Shown here piece by piece: positions 1-11,704 of a stretch of DNA of 64,000 nucleotides (positions are counted from its first letter, which is position 1; every line of letters starts with the position of its first letter). The translations under genes and the position numbers were made by a program. The notes under the pieces were generated by a model. The model did not search any database. It was not told the origin of the DNA and saw only the letters and a program-made list of their open reading frames with translations. This DNA is from Progne subis subis (lineage: Eukaryota > Chordata > Aves > Passeriformes > Hirundinidae), in contig JAKJHU010000615.1 in assembly GCA_022316685.1 (NCBI GenBank), positions 62,001 through 126,000 on the forward strand. Reading direction: 5' to 3'.

Positions 1-1397
1 AGTGATGTGCTACATAATAGTACTTAGTGCATGTTAACAGATGCTATTATCAGGGGCTGATGTGGAGAGCTGAAGATATATTGGAATGCTATGTGTTAAT
101 ACTGTCCTTGTGGTGTAATGTACGATGGATTGAGTGCCCAGGATGCTGGTGCAGCAATTAACCACCCACCAACATGGGTGTAAAGCTGAAGTATGTTTTC
201 TCATGGGGATTACACTGCTATTAATAATTCCCAGGAGAAGGAGACATCTTTCATTTGGCAACAGTCTCTTCCAGAAGGTCAGTGGTGTGGACAGGGAAGT
301 TGCCTCTGTCAGTATTCTTAAGAGTTCATTCTACTCAGGTGAAAGACACATGTATGTTTAAAACTACTTTAAAGTTCTTATAAAAATTATGTGCTTTATA
401 GAACATGAATTTTAAAGAATGTCATACAAGAGATAAAAGTGCATTTCTGCACTTTTTAGTTATCTCTTTAGAAAACTATAAAGGCCTGCAGTATATACCA
501 AAATTAAGGTAATTCTCAGCATTTTTCTTTGTTTTGCCCCACTGTAAGTATTAACTAATTAATCAGCAATGTGCAAATTGTTGAGGGGAAGGGAAAAGAG
601 AGGGGGGGAATTCTTCCTTGAACTGTGACAATGTTTTCGATGCAGCATGTATTACAGTCTAATCTTTAAAGATGTGATGGTTGCCTCTTATAAAAACTTT
701 CCTCTGCTGGGTTCAGTTCAGTTGAATATTATAATTAGACTTCCCTAGTATTGATGAATAATCCATTTAATAAAAAACATTGTAATTTAAACATTTTCTC
801 TGGGGACTAACATACACTAACCTCTTAATTTAATTTTATTGAAGTTTTGCCCACCCATTCATCATTGAAAGTTGTTATTAACCTCCATTTCCATTTATCT
901 TTATAGAATTTTCTCTTTTTATATTGCCTTTTTCAGTGCTAAGCAGGTTGATACACTTGTAAATCTCCGGAATGTACAAAGCTAGCCTGGCTTCTTTAAT
1001 GTTGTTTAATCTATCCCCCCTGACCTTAATGCAGTAAATTCAGTTTAATCTTTCTCAATAATCTAGTAATACATTGGAAACCAGCAAACATTTAAATCTG
1101 ATAATGATTTAATCACATACTTTAAATAACAGCTGAGATAATGAAAAATAATTCACCATATAAAGGAACACTACTGAGTTTTCTCTGTGATTGGCTTTTT
1201 GAGAAATCCCTATAGAAAATACAAAGCCTACGACAGAAATCAACTTCACTGGAAATGTGCAATCCATTTGGTGTCAAAAGATGTCGTATTTCTTTTTATT
1301 ATCATCTTTAAATTAATGCTCAAATGTATCCTTGCTGAGTATTCAGTTTCTTGATACAGTTTTACTTAAGTGGTTTATCTGCTTACCTTCTTTTCAG
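1..1397 (+). other. FTO: FTO last intron (3' part)
   Basis: This stretch lies directly upstream of the FTO terminal exon and ends in a polypyrimidine tract followed by AG at 1396-1397. It is AT-rich unique sequence with no open frame that resembles an FTO exon, so it is read as the 3' part of the last intron. The two overlapping 75-codon frames near 34-361 have no recognisable content and are ignored. How far the intron extends to the left cannot be seen. Confidence 0.75.
1379..1397 (+). other. FTO: Splice acceptor of FTO terminal exon
   Basis: A pyrimidine-rich run (CTGCTTACCTTCTTTTCAG) ends in the AG at 1396-1397. Cutting there leaves an exon that starts with two bases completing a split codon, and the reading frame then runs open to the FTO-like stop codon. 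The FTO resemblance begins just after this point, which supports the junction. Confidence 0.8.
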
Positions 1398-1552
1398 ATG
1401 CCAGTCAGACACAGCAGAGAAGCCTGCCAGAAGACCAGAAACCAGAATGCCATCCCTTCTGGACAGATAATGATGAATGCAATATGCCTCTGCCATATGA
1501 TCTAGAAGAAGTAATTGCTTACCTACAAAATCTTGTTCAATGGATAGAATAA
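1398..1552 (+). CDS. FTO: FTO terminal coding exon (C-terminus of RNA m6A demethylase)
   Basis: This exon encodes the last 50 residues of FTO plus two bases of a split codon. FTO is a nuclear AlkB-family Fe(II)/2-oxoglutarate dioxygenase that removes methyl groups from m6A and cap m6Am in RNA. The catalytic domain is encoded upstream and is not in the window; this segment is the tail of the helical C-terminal domain that packs against it. Identification rests on LPEDQKPECHPFW followed by MPLPYDL. As I recall, mammalian FTO ends with DQKPECRPYW and MPLPFDL at the same spacing. The last residues (EEVIAYLQNLVQWIE, stop TAA at 1550-1552) differ from the mammalian tail, so the extreme C-terminus has diverged. 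The in-frame ATG at 1370 is in the intron and is not a start. A retrocopy is unlikely because of the intact acceptor and the poly(A) signal. Confidence 0.85.
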
Positions 1553-1735
1553 CAAGTGACCTTCCAGCCTAGAATTATTGATGCTGGTCATCTGGGGAGA
1601 AACTTTGTCGTTATCATAAATCTTTTCAGCTTATGATTCCTTGATCATGTGTTATTTATGTGTCAATGCATATTTTACCAGTCTTTGCACAGTAGCTTAT
1701 TGTCTCATAATAAAAAAGACCAGCCTCCAGATTTA
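1553..1735 (+). other. FTO: FTO 3' untranslated region
   Basis: The sequence from the stop codon to about 20 bases past the AATAAA is read as a short 3' UTR of roughly 180 bases. The right end is an estimate from the signal position and the GT/T-rich stretch at about 1743-1753. A longer 3' UTR using a later poly(A) site cannot be excluded. Confidence 0.65.
1709..1714 (+). terminator. FTO: Polyadenylation signal AATAAA of FTO
   Basis: A canonical AATAAA lies 157 bases after the FTO stop codon. It is followed about 30 bases later by a TGTGTTTTTT-type downstream element. This is the arrangement expected for a working mRNA 3' end. Confidence 0.7.
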
Positions 1736-1841
1736 CAGAAGCATGTGTTTTTTAAGACCTGAAGTCCAGAACACCAGCCTTAGTTCCCTCCTCCTTCACT
1801 CTAATTCCTATTGACCCTACATCCCAGGGATATCTGTATTT

Positions 1842-2235
1842 CACAGAATGACAGAATGGATCAGGTTTGAAGGGACCACTGTGGGAACATCTGATCCAAC
1901 CTCCCTGCTCAAGGAGAATTACCCAGAGCACAGGGTTGTGTCCAGCCAGTTCTGAATATCCCCAGTGAGGGAGACTCCACAGCCTCTGGCCAGTCTGTTC
2001 TGTGCTCAGACACTGCACAGCAAAGAAGCCCTTGCTCGTGTCCAGGTGGAACTTCCTGGGCATCAGCTCCTGCCCCTTCCTCCTGTGCCATTGCTGGGCA
2101 CCACCGAGCAGGGCCTTGTCCATCCCCTGACACCTCCTGCAGACACTGACAGACATCAATAAGGTCCCCTCTCAGCCATCTCTTCTTGAGGCTGAGCAGG
2201 CCCAACTCTGCCAGTGTTTTGACACGTTCCCTTGG
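1842..2235 (-). mobile_element. CR1 LINE fragment, 3' end, antisense
   Basis: The left edge is CACAGAATGACAGAATGG, the reverse complement of the CR1 3'-terminal repeat. The typical antisense CR1 3' sequence follows: a phrase like 'gaagggaccactgtgggaac', then 'gatccaacctccctgctcaa', and further in 'agggccttgtccatcccctg'. It is a 5'-truncated copy of about 390 bp. CR1 is the main avian retrotransposon and lacks a poly(A) tail. The open frames of 135, 98 and 65 codons here are CR1 shadows. The right limit is approximate. Confidence 0.9.
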
Positions 2236-5200
2236 TATCTAAATTTCAGCTTCCATGGCTGCCTAGAACTGTCTCTGGCCTGGCAGGTCTGAGCAACCCA
2301 AAGTGTAGCTCACACCTGTGTCAAAGCATGATCTGGGCATCCTAATGAGAGGCCAGCTTGAGGTGAGCCTGCCAGAGGTCTTAAAACAGAGCTGGGAATT
2401 CTCCATCCAGTAACACAAAGGGACAGGAGGTTCTGGAGATAGTCCTTTGTGCAGTGGCTCCTTCTTAGATCATTTTTTCAGACGTGGCATTCTGTAGGAG
2501 CATTCTAACACAGATCCCAAGATTTTCTTACTGTTTTGCCTCATGGCAACTGAGTACTACTAAGAGAGATTTCTGATGTGAATTTACACCTTCTGGGCTC
2601 TCTGGAATTCAGAATTCACTTCCTAATCATTGCTTTGTTTCTGCATGTTGTGAATCTTATTCTGAGGTCAAGCTTCCCAGTGTATTGCCTGAAGAGCTGA
2701 TAGACCTAGGTAAGATCTTCCATTTGGGTTCTTTGGTCCTCTGAGAAAATAGATTTAGATTGTGTGATATTGAGTATTGCAGCATCAAGTGAGATATATG
2801 AGCACAAACCCAGAAAACCATGAGAAACAAAGCTGTCTGTGATGTTTTGTAGTAATGTGCTATAAAAAGAACAGTTCTGTGTGGGATGATGCAGGGTGCT
2901 CCTGAATGAGATAAAGAATTTTGATTTGGTAAATTATTATTTTAACTGAACTGGTTGGACTGGTGTCCAACTTTGCCACAAAAAGCAGAAAATCATTACG
3001 GTGAAAAAGCACTCAGGCTGTATTACCACTACAAAAGAAGCCAGTAAAATTCAGAGTTTGACATTGCCACCAAGAAATGAATATGCCTTCTGTGTAACTG
3101 TGGTGTTTAAAGTCTCTGCTGAGCCCAGACTCACCCAGAACACACCAGCTTTCTGTATTGGCAAAGTGCTGTGTTTGTGGATGAGGCTTGTACTCCTGAA
3201 AATTGTACTTTTGACAGTATAACATATGCCAGACCTCCCTGGAGCTAAGGAAGCTGTGCCAGTAAAAATTCCCTTTTAGTGATATAAAACTGTGTCCACA
3301 CCTACCAGCTTTTGCCAGGACAATTATATCAAGTAGAGATTGTACCTCATAACACTTTTGGTAAAGCTGTGCCAGCAAAATTATAAATACCTAAATCAAG
3401 TGTTTCAACTGTAGTCCTGGGCTTCTGTGAAACTTTTAGTTACCCTGTAGAATGTAAAGATTCTCTGAAGAATAAGTTATTACTTAAACTAGGTTTGGTA
3501 ATATTACCTTGATCCACACATTTGTCTGTTGTCTCTTGTGCCATAGATTTCATATTTGGAAATACTGCTATGGGCACAGCTTTCACTTCCTTGCACTAAC
3601 TAAAGCTGGCTTTACCAGTGGGCAAATAGCACATATTTGGATTACTGCCACACTAAACGCTGTTTACTTTGGAGATTGCTTAAAGAAAAGCTAGCTGAAG
3701 ATGTGGGAATTCTGTTTTTTAAAGGCAGTTCTCAGAAACAGATATTGCTTTGGAAATGAGCAATACGAATTCAGACAAGCTAATGATGTAACAGTGTTAA
3801 CACAGTGTTTAGGGGGACTGTTTATTTATGCAGTTACTTTATGATTACTCTGTGTTTTAATTAAGCATGCTGCTAAAATCCATGGGGATCACAGTATTGA
3901 AAGGAATCTGACCGCCACAAAGGGTGGAGAAGGCACATCAGTGATGCAGTTTGTAGCTGAAATGGAGGTAAAGCTATTAAAAAAAATGATTGGCAAATAA
4001 TTATTTCCAGCAGCAGTAAAAATAAAGCCAAACCAAAACAACCCCAAACCTATTAGAAGACTGCTGGCAGTAATAATAGAATTTTTAGAATACATGTTCC
4101 CAGGTCTTGCCTATGCTTGAAGATTTAAGGTAGTGAATTAGCTGACCTAGTACTTGTTTCAGTGCAGTCAGACAGCCCTTATCTAAGCCACGGATAGCAA
4201 TGACATGGACAAATGAACACTTTTGGAATGAATAAGACTGACAAAACACCAGTAATCAAGTGGTTCTGAGCTCTGTGTTGCATTCCAGTCTTGCATCATC
4301 TAAATCAGTATAACCTGATTGAGTTCAGTGGAAATGCAGAAGGATTTCTTATCTCCAAAGCCCACAGGAGTTGATAGCAATAACATGAGTAAGATGGTGG
4401 AACTGTTTGAAGCACGTAGTAATGCCAAAGGGTACCCCAAAAGGAGAACACAGTTAAAGGTAAATATATATATATAAAACCTAAGAGATCAAGTGTAAAC
4501 TATTGCTGTGTTTAGATTATGTGTTAGAAGCTGACAAATACTTTGAAGATTTCTTTTTTTTTTATTCAAGTAGTTATAATTTAGCTTGTTTCAATGATTC
4601 TTTAGCAATCCATTTTTATTCCAGCATTAGATAACCCATTTCCACTTTGGATGAGCTGGAAGACACAGCCTCTAATTAATGTTCTGTGTATAGCAATTGT
4701 TTGCCAAGCCTGGATGCTTTAGAAGCATGAGGACCAAGGTCAAGTTTTTCAAAGAAAAGGTGAGAGCATAAATTAACTTCTGACATTAAATTCAGTGGTT
4801 CTTTTAAAATGGTGAAGTTCACGACTTTCCTTACATTTACTTTTCATCAGCCAGGACTGAATTGAGGTAAAATAGTTCACTTGCACATGTGCGTCAGTCT
4901 AAATGGATTGCAGAAGATACAGATCTGTTTGCCTGTCTGCACTTGCCTTTGGACAATATTCATCAATTTTACAAAAGCTACTGACTAAACATGGAACCAG
5001 TACAAATGAAATGCTCAAGGCAAGGGCTTTCTTTTATAAATCTGATACAGAGTTGGTTTTACACTGATAGAAAGAAAATGTTGGCAGAAAATGAAAACCT
5101 TCTATTGTTTCTGTAATTTGGGGGATGAAAGATGCAGACTGTTTTTAAGTATTTGATAGAAAACTGCTGTGTTATGCAATGTAATTAGAAATGTTTTTAT

Positions 5201-8200
5201 AATGTTTTGTTCATATCCCTGTATATGAAATTATTTTATCCATAGGTCCTTTCTTCTATTGAAAAGGTTATGTAAATAAATAAAATTAATCTCAATACAG
5301 TAGATTTTAAAGGCACAATACTTATGTTCTAAGCTTTACAACAAGTTCTGATTATTTAAAGGGTAAATAAAAATGCCATGAGTAATCATCAACTGAAAAC
5401 TGTGAGAGACGGGTAACATGCCCCACAATAAATATCTAAAATTAATTGCCTTATTATCATCTGAATATGGTTTTAGGTTCACTGCTAGTGGTACAAGATG
5501 TTATAAAATCATGCTGGGTTACTTAATGCAGTGGGGCAGATTCAGGGATTCCATTCACGTAACAGCACAGAAATCAATAGATTATTAAAATCCATCATGA
5601 AAGGTGACCAAAATACTGTAGTGTGTTAAGAGTTGGCATTGCTCCTTTCTAGTTATAGCTGTTCCATAGTCCTGTGCCCAAATCTGTGGAGTTTGGGCTG
5701 TTGGATATTGAACCAGGCCAGGCCTAGGCTTATGTCTAAGCTGGGCTGAGAGCAGGGCAAGAGAGATGAGGTGAGATGCACACGAGACCCAAGGGATGTT
5801 CTTTCTCAAGGCCATAAACTTCATTAACTGACTCATATGGGAGTCATTGAGCTCAAACTTGTACAGTGCAGGTCAGGATCTTTCCCTTAATTGTTACCAC
5901 CTGGTGCAAAGTTAATGTTGGCTCCCTAAACCCCTTCCTGCCCCTGACAGCCAGTCCTCAGCTTTCTGCTGGAGCTGACCATTCTCAGCTCACACCGGGA
6001 TTTACCGGATGGGGAGAGTGGTTAGGTGTTCCACTGTAGCAACAGGGATGAGAAACTCTCATCCCCAGCTTCAGCCTCCACCTCTGTCCTGCTACAACTC
6101 CACAGGACTGAGTACCTCCAAACATTCTGTTTCTCATTGACATTCAGGTTGCTGCAGCTCATTTTCTGTCCTGTCCCATCAGGACAGTGATCTGACACAC
6201 GGAAGGGTCAGACAGGAAGAATTCTGTTTGCATGAGGTTCCTCATCAAAACCCCTCACCCATTGCACTCCCCGTAAGAGTGCAAAGTTCAGGATTACAAT
6301 AATCTGCCTGTAGAGGGTGGGAGCTGCTAGGGAGTGATGAAGGACTCTGGCTAAACCACCAGCATTTCTTGTTCTGCAGGACTCCCATCCTGCCCTGTTC
6401 TGGCTCACCCCATCTGTACAGGCAGAGGCAATCCTGAAGAGAAACCACTGCTCTCTTTCCTCTCTACACTGACTCTTCACCTTCAATGTGGCTGGGCTTG
6501 CACCTTCATTTACATTCATCTGTCCTCTTCATCTTAGCCTGAGGGCATTCGTTGAACAAGAGAAGATAATTTATACAATTACAAAAAGGCTGTACATAGA
6601 AAGGCTACAGACCTGGCTGAATAACATGCAAAATAAAAGCCAAGAAATAATTGATAAAATTAGCACATTAAAATGCTGGTATTTAGGCATGAGGACTTCA
6701 CATGTCATGGGAACTATCATTTCTCTTCTTGTTACTTAGGAGATAACATTCATAATTCAAAAGGATGTATTATGCTATGGTTTACATCCTCTAAATCTCC
6801 ACTGGTTTTACAGGGCTTTGTCCATGATGATCAAGAATTTGGTCACAAAAGTTGTTTCTCCTCCTCCCCCCTATCGTCAAATCCTTGCTTTCATGCCAAC
6901 ACATCTTGGTCTGATTAGTGCCCTTGATTACAGGCTAAAGTAAAAAGTCAGGTGTATAATATTCCCATTATCCTTTATTCCACTGCTTCCAAGAACAGGT
7001 CAGATAGAGTTATTTCAGTGAAAATGCGAACAATCAACTTCTGTTTACCATTAACCTTCCGTTTTCTTTTCTTAAAATCAAATCAGGGCTTGGTGGGCAG
7101 TTATTTTCATACATGTCCCTTGATCAGTGGAACAATCTGTCAAAAGCCATTAAAGCCTCTATTAGGTTGAATTGCATTCAAAGTTAAGCTCTCCAATCAT
7201 CTGAAGGGCTGTGATGATTGTTTTTTAATATAGTATACATTGATTTCTCTCTCAGAGTAGCAACATAACTTTGAAGCTAAGCGTGTATGACTTGAGCATT
7301 TTGCTCTCCAGTATGTCTTGAGAAGCTTTGTTTCTTGTGGAAGATGAATGTTCACATTAAAAAAAGGAAAAAAAACAAATGCAGTGAAATCGTCTCTTTA
7401 TTGTCACAAGTTTTTAACTATTCCTAGTTCATTGTAACCCTCAAGGTGTAACTTAGGAAATAGAAAGAAATTTTCCAGGGTCCCTTTCCTCAACAGCTCC
7501 TTGAAAAATTATCTAATTGTACTGATATTTTAAAAATGGCTCTTTATCCTTAAAATATCAGGATGCTTTACACGGAGAAACTGAGGCAGAGGTCAAAGTG
7601 CAGCTGGATCTGAATGCCAGCACTGGAACCAGTGTTCTGTAACCCTCAGTTGCTGGCATATGTCTTGTGCTTCCAGTAGTCAGCTCAGTTTACAGATTAA
7701 AGGTGCTCTCATAGAACTTGTTGTCCTCCAAAGTTATATCTGAAAGTTGAGCTGGAACTGTCCTACTCATGTCATATTTAGCATAATATTTAATTGCATA
7801 ACATATAATAGTGTATCTCAAATAACAGAGATCTTTCAGAGCTCCTAAGGTTTGATTAAACTTTCAAGTGAATCTTTTTAGTTACATTCCAAGTCCCTGA
7901 GCTCTCAATGGGAAAGATAGATTTTCTTGGAATTAAATGATTCCATGGAGAATATGCAGTACTATCCACACTCTTCTAGATCTATTTTAGATATTTCCAC
8001 TGCACGCCCCACAAGGTGGGACAACTGCTGTATTAGGAAGCTCTTAAGAAATACCCCGTTGGTATTTGTGCTATTTTACCAAGGTGAGGGTGAGTTGCTG
8101 AAGCAAACTGGAATGCTGATTATGCACCTGTTAGCAGTTACTTATTTGGTAGTCTTGTAGTACTTTACTGAGAACACTGTTTTGCTGGCTATTTGGTGAA

Positions 8201-9960
8201 CATCCCAATAAATTATTATCCAACATCAAAGAATTCCACAATTCTTCTATTGCTGTTCTTACTCTTCTATTGACTGATGCCCCTTCTTTCCCTTTTGTCT
8301 CAGTATTAACAGTAATGTTATTAACAAGTTTTGTTCTATGTTAGGGCGATGTGACCTTGAAGTGAGAAAACTTTAGAATTATGTATCAGATATTTCTTGA
8401 AGTACATTTCTTTTCAAACCAATTTATTAGGTTATTTTGACTCCTTTTTCATTTGGTACTACTACTTTTTATTAAGGACCTATTTGTAGAACTCTGCAGG
8501 ATATACAGTGATATGTAAGTTTGCGTTATGGATTTACTAATTTTACTGACATTTTTCAAAGGAACTGCTTAAAGAATCTGTTATTTGCCCTTCAGAAGGT
8601 GTTAGCTCTTGTCTTCAATACCTCATTGTTGCAGTGCATGAAGTTCAGGTCTACTCTTCAGTGGCACATTGCTCACAACCTGAACTGTGTGTAAAGTCCA
8701 AGTGCATAGTTATCCTCATCTGCTTATGCTGGCAATTTAATAGTGGTAAATAGATTAAAATAGATGGTGGAGGGGTTTTTTTTATTCTTGAATTGATAGA
8801 ATTAAATACTAGTTATAGTGCAAATCTTCTAGTAAGAAGGCAGAATAATTTCAGTGCCTTTGGTAAGACTCATATCATAAATGAGTGTGATTGACTTCTA
8901 TTCCCTGTGTTCCCTTCAACAAAAGACTATAGCTCTGTGAGGTTTAGGACACTTTCTTCTGTCAGCACAACCTTACACTTCCCATGTGTGACATAAACTG
9001 TTTATTCATGTGAGAAGTAGGAACTCAGTGCCTACCAACACTGCATCAGCCTGTTTGAGTGTATAAAATGTTTGTTCCACGTTTGTTGCAGCAGAGTTTG
9101 CAATTGGAAACATGTATTCATGTTAAACAAGGCAGGGTCAAAGAAATGTGTCTTGACTAGACTAAGAGATAATGAGGTTTGTGATGTCCATTGTTTCTAA
9201 AGAGTTTCATTTCATGGGTTTATATACACCCACATCAGATTTTGTGTAGGGTTCTCCTGTGTCAGAGGAATAGTCGTCATTAGCTGTCTCTTTCCCGGTG
9301 GAAAGCTGTGTCTGTGCTATCCCAGATTGGAGTGGGAGAGCAGGGCAAGCACTGATACTGCAGATTTCCTGTGGTGCTCTGACAGGAGCCATTGCAGAGA
9401 CCAGCAGTGATTTGATTTGATGTGCACATGGCCATGTGGCTGAGGGGCACTGCAGTGTTCTGTAATTCCTGGATTTCCCTTAAGGCCAAAGGCTGTGTGC
9501 GCAAATTATTCTGTATTAGTAGATTCCAGCCAAGAGGTGATGGAAATGTGAATAATATCAGCCAGGATGGAATGGAGTCTCCAAGTAAAAAAGTTGACAG
9601 AGAGCATTATTAACACACACTCCAGCTCAGACTCAGCAAGGCATCCAAGAGGTGAGAAATTTGATATTTCTTAGCCTAGAACATTCTTTCCTTGGCTTTA
9701 GAAAAGGTTTAATTGATTTAAGTAAAAGCCAGGCAACTGGATGGAGACCCATTTGCAAAACCAGTGTTAATCTGAAACATTTCTTACAATCCATTGAGAT
9801 ATATCCCATACGTATCCAGAAAGACCAAGATGAGTGTCCCAGGTTCTAAAGTGCCTTGGGCTGTTCCTTTTTTTTTCTCCATTTTTTACTCTCAGAGCAT
9901 CCTTTCTTTTCCTTAACTTTTCCTAAAAAAATGGTAAAACACATGGCAGTAGTGACCTTT
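2236..9960. other. Intergenic, mostly unique AT-rich sequence
   Basis: I see no exon-like segment with splice sites, no CpG island and no clear CR1 copy in these 7.7 kb. There is a short TA run near 4467-4477 and one possible MIR relic at about 7560-7650, listed separately. Open frames of up to 121 codons occur on both strands without recognisable domains and fit chance. Confidence 0.6.
7560..7650 (+). repeat. Possible ancient MIR SINE relic
   Basis: The stretch 'tttacacggagaaactgagg' followed by 'cagaggtcaaagtg' and 'cagctggatctgaa' resembles, in order, the 3' half of the MIR consensus as I remember it (the 'gaggaaactgaggc' core, then 'agctgg' and 'tttgaa'). The copy would be old and gapped. 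MIR relics are rare in birds, so a chance match or another old repeat is possible. Confidence 0.35.
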
Positions 9961-10023
9961 CACACAAAAAAACAAAAAAAAAAAACAAAAAAAAACCACC
10001 AAAAAAAACCCAAAAAAACCCGC
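9961..10023 (+). repeat. A-rich low-complexity tract
   Basis: Runs of 7 to 12 A are interrupted by C or CC over about 60 bases. No retrotransposon body is visible on either side, so this is listed as simple sequence and not as a poly(A) tail. Confidence 0.9.
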
Positions 10024-10507
10024 CAATAATCAGGGCCTTTGGTGGAGGGACACAAGCACAAGGAGACTCATGAAAAAACATCTTCTGTGGGGGTTAAGGT
10101 GCTCTTCCAGCATCTCCGTTCAAGAGCAGCTAGTCTTAATTGAAGCAGAGGCTAGTCAGGATTCACTGTTAAATTTTGATTTTTATCCTAATTCCATTCT
10201 TTCTATAGGACATCTGTCATGAGAACTTAAATTCTCCTTGAGGAGACAGACTCTTTGCACCATAAAGGCTCTTGCACCCTGTTACTTTCAGTCATCACCC
10301 TGCAAATGAGGGGATCATAAGGTTGGACACCATGCTATAGCTGAAAGATATTCTTTTCATTTAGTGATGAGACTTCATTTCTGATCTAAAAGGTCTCAAG
10401 TTATATTGCTGAAGTTGCAGATGTGCAATTACCTGTCAGCCAATGTCTGCATTTTGCGGTCATACAATCATAGTTCAAAGTGAGTTTTTGCTAAACATTT
10501 TTAAAAG

Positions 10508-10586
10508 TTTTGGGGGTTTTGTGGGTTTTTTTGTGTTTGTTTTTTTGTTGTTTGTTTGTTTGGTTTGTTGTTTTTTTTTTTTTTTT
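10508..10586 (+). repeat. T/G-rich low-complexity tract
   Basis: About 80 bases of T runs with interspersed G (TTTG and TTTTG units), ending in a run of 16 T. It gives the Phe/Val-rich nonsense peptide in the 69-codon frame at 10443-10652, which is not a gene. Confidence 0.9.
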
Positions 10587-11620
10587 AATTCCAAGATCAT
10601 TCATGTGAAAGAACCATCATCTCAAACCAGAAGAATCACACTGAGATTGTAAATAGGTAAAAAGAAGTAAAGAAAGTTTGTATCAGTCTGTATTCTTGCT
10701 TTTTCAGTGTGTCCAGAGTATGGCTTTAGAGTTTGTACCTGAATCAGCTTATCTAGTAAAGTGCGAGTTTTCATCTGATCTGTATGATGCCCTCTTTGCA
10801 CAATTGTATTTCATTTCAGCTCATCTGTATGAAACTTGCTGCATAATTATCACTAAGATTTTGAAACTAACAGCACTTCATTAATTAGGTTTCTGTTATC
10901 CTGTTCCTAGTTACATGTTAATTATTAGGGTGAAAATAAAGGGCGCTTTTCATAAGCCTTCATATTTTCTCTTTACAAGTATTTTTGCTAACATCTAATA
11001 AACTTAATGGCCTCTAACAACAAGAGGAAGTGAAATCCTGCTTGGCAAATTCTATGGATCTTGTGGCTTTATGCTATGTCAAATTGTAGGAATGTAAAAG
11101 CAGTTTATGGGGCTGTTGCTGGGTTCAACTAACTGCAGAAACTTTTAAGTTATTTTTGTTTCTCCTTTATTGCTTAACCTCTGGGGCCTGAGTCTGGGCT
11201 ACTTGATAAAGCAGTCATTCAAGAGCTTGAAACTATACAAGCTTTGACTTGATAGACTTAGAACAAGATCTGGTATTAAACATACATTTTGAAAATATAA
11301 TTTCAAATCTGGAAATTGATTGTGACTTGACCTGTATATACTGAAGAGTTCCTTACTTTCTTTGCTTTACTGATATTATTCGACCTATTGTTCTTTTACC
11401 AGAACTCCCAGCTGATAGAAGAAAAATCAATGTAGAGCAAAGCGTATTGGACAGCAGCACTTTCGTTAGAGTCAGGGCCACAACTGACTAAGACTAAGTT
11501 ATGATATTTCCACTTTTAAAGGTTGCAAATGCTTGTATTATGCATTTCCTGATATTCTCAGGGGGCAAGAGTCAAACATGCATGAAGCAAGCTTGGAACA
11601 GAGCAGTCTTTTAAAAAAAA

Positions 11621-11663
11621 ATTCAATATAACACTGTTCAATATAATTCAATATAACACTGTT
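11621..11663 (+). repeat. Tandem micro-duplication, 25-bp period
   Basis: The 18-mer ATTCAATATAACACTGTT occurs at 11621-11638 and again, without change, at 11646-11663. The intervening CAATATA completes a 25-bp unit present 1.7 times. The lack of differences suggests a recent slippage or repair event. Confidence 0.9.
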
Positions 11664-11682
11664 GGTTTTTGGGTTTTTTTAC

Positions 11683-11704
11683 ATGAGGATTATATGAGGA
11701 TTAT
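11683..11704 (+). repeat. Perfect 11-bp tandem duplication
   Basis: ATGAGGATTAT is present twice in direct contact (11683-11693 and 11694-11704). It lies 20 bases after the 25-bp-period duplication, so two short tandem events are clustered here. Confidence 0.85.

Noticed and set aside
1370..1397. ATG at 1370 as the start of a 60-residue protein
   Set aside because: The nine codons before the AG at 1396-1397 are the polypyrimidine tract of a splice acceptor; FTO resemblance starts only after it.
10443..10652. 69-codon frame with a hydrophobic Phe/Val-rich run resembling a membrane segment
   Set aside because: The run is a translation of the T/G low-complexity tract.
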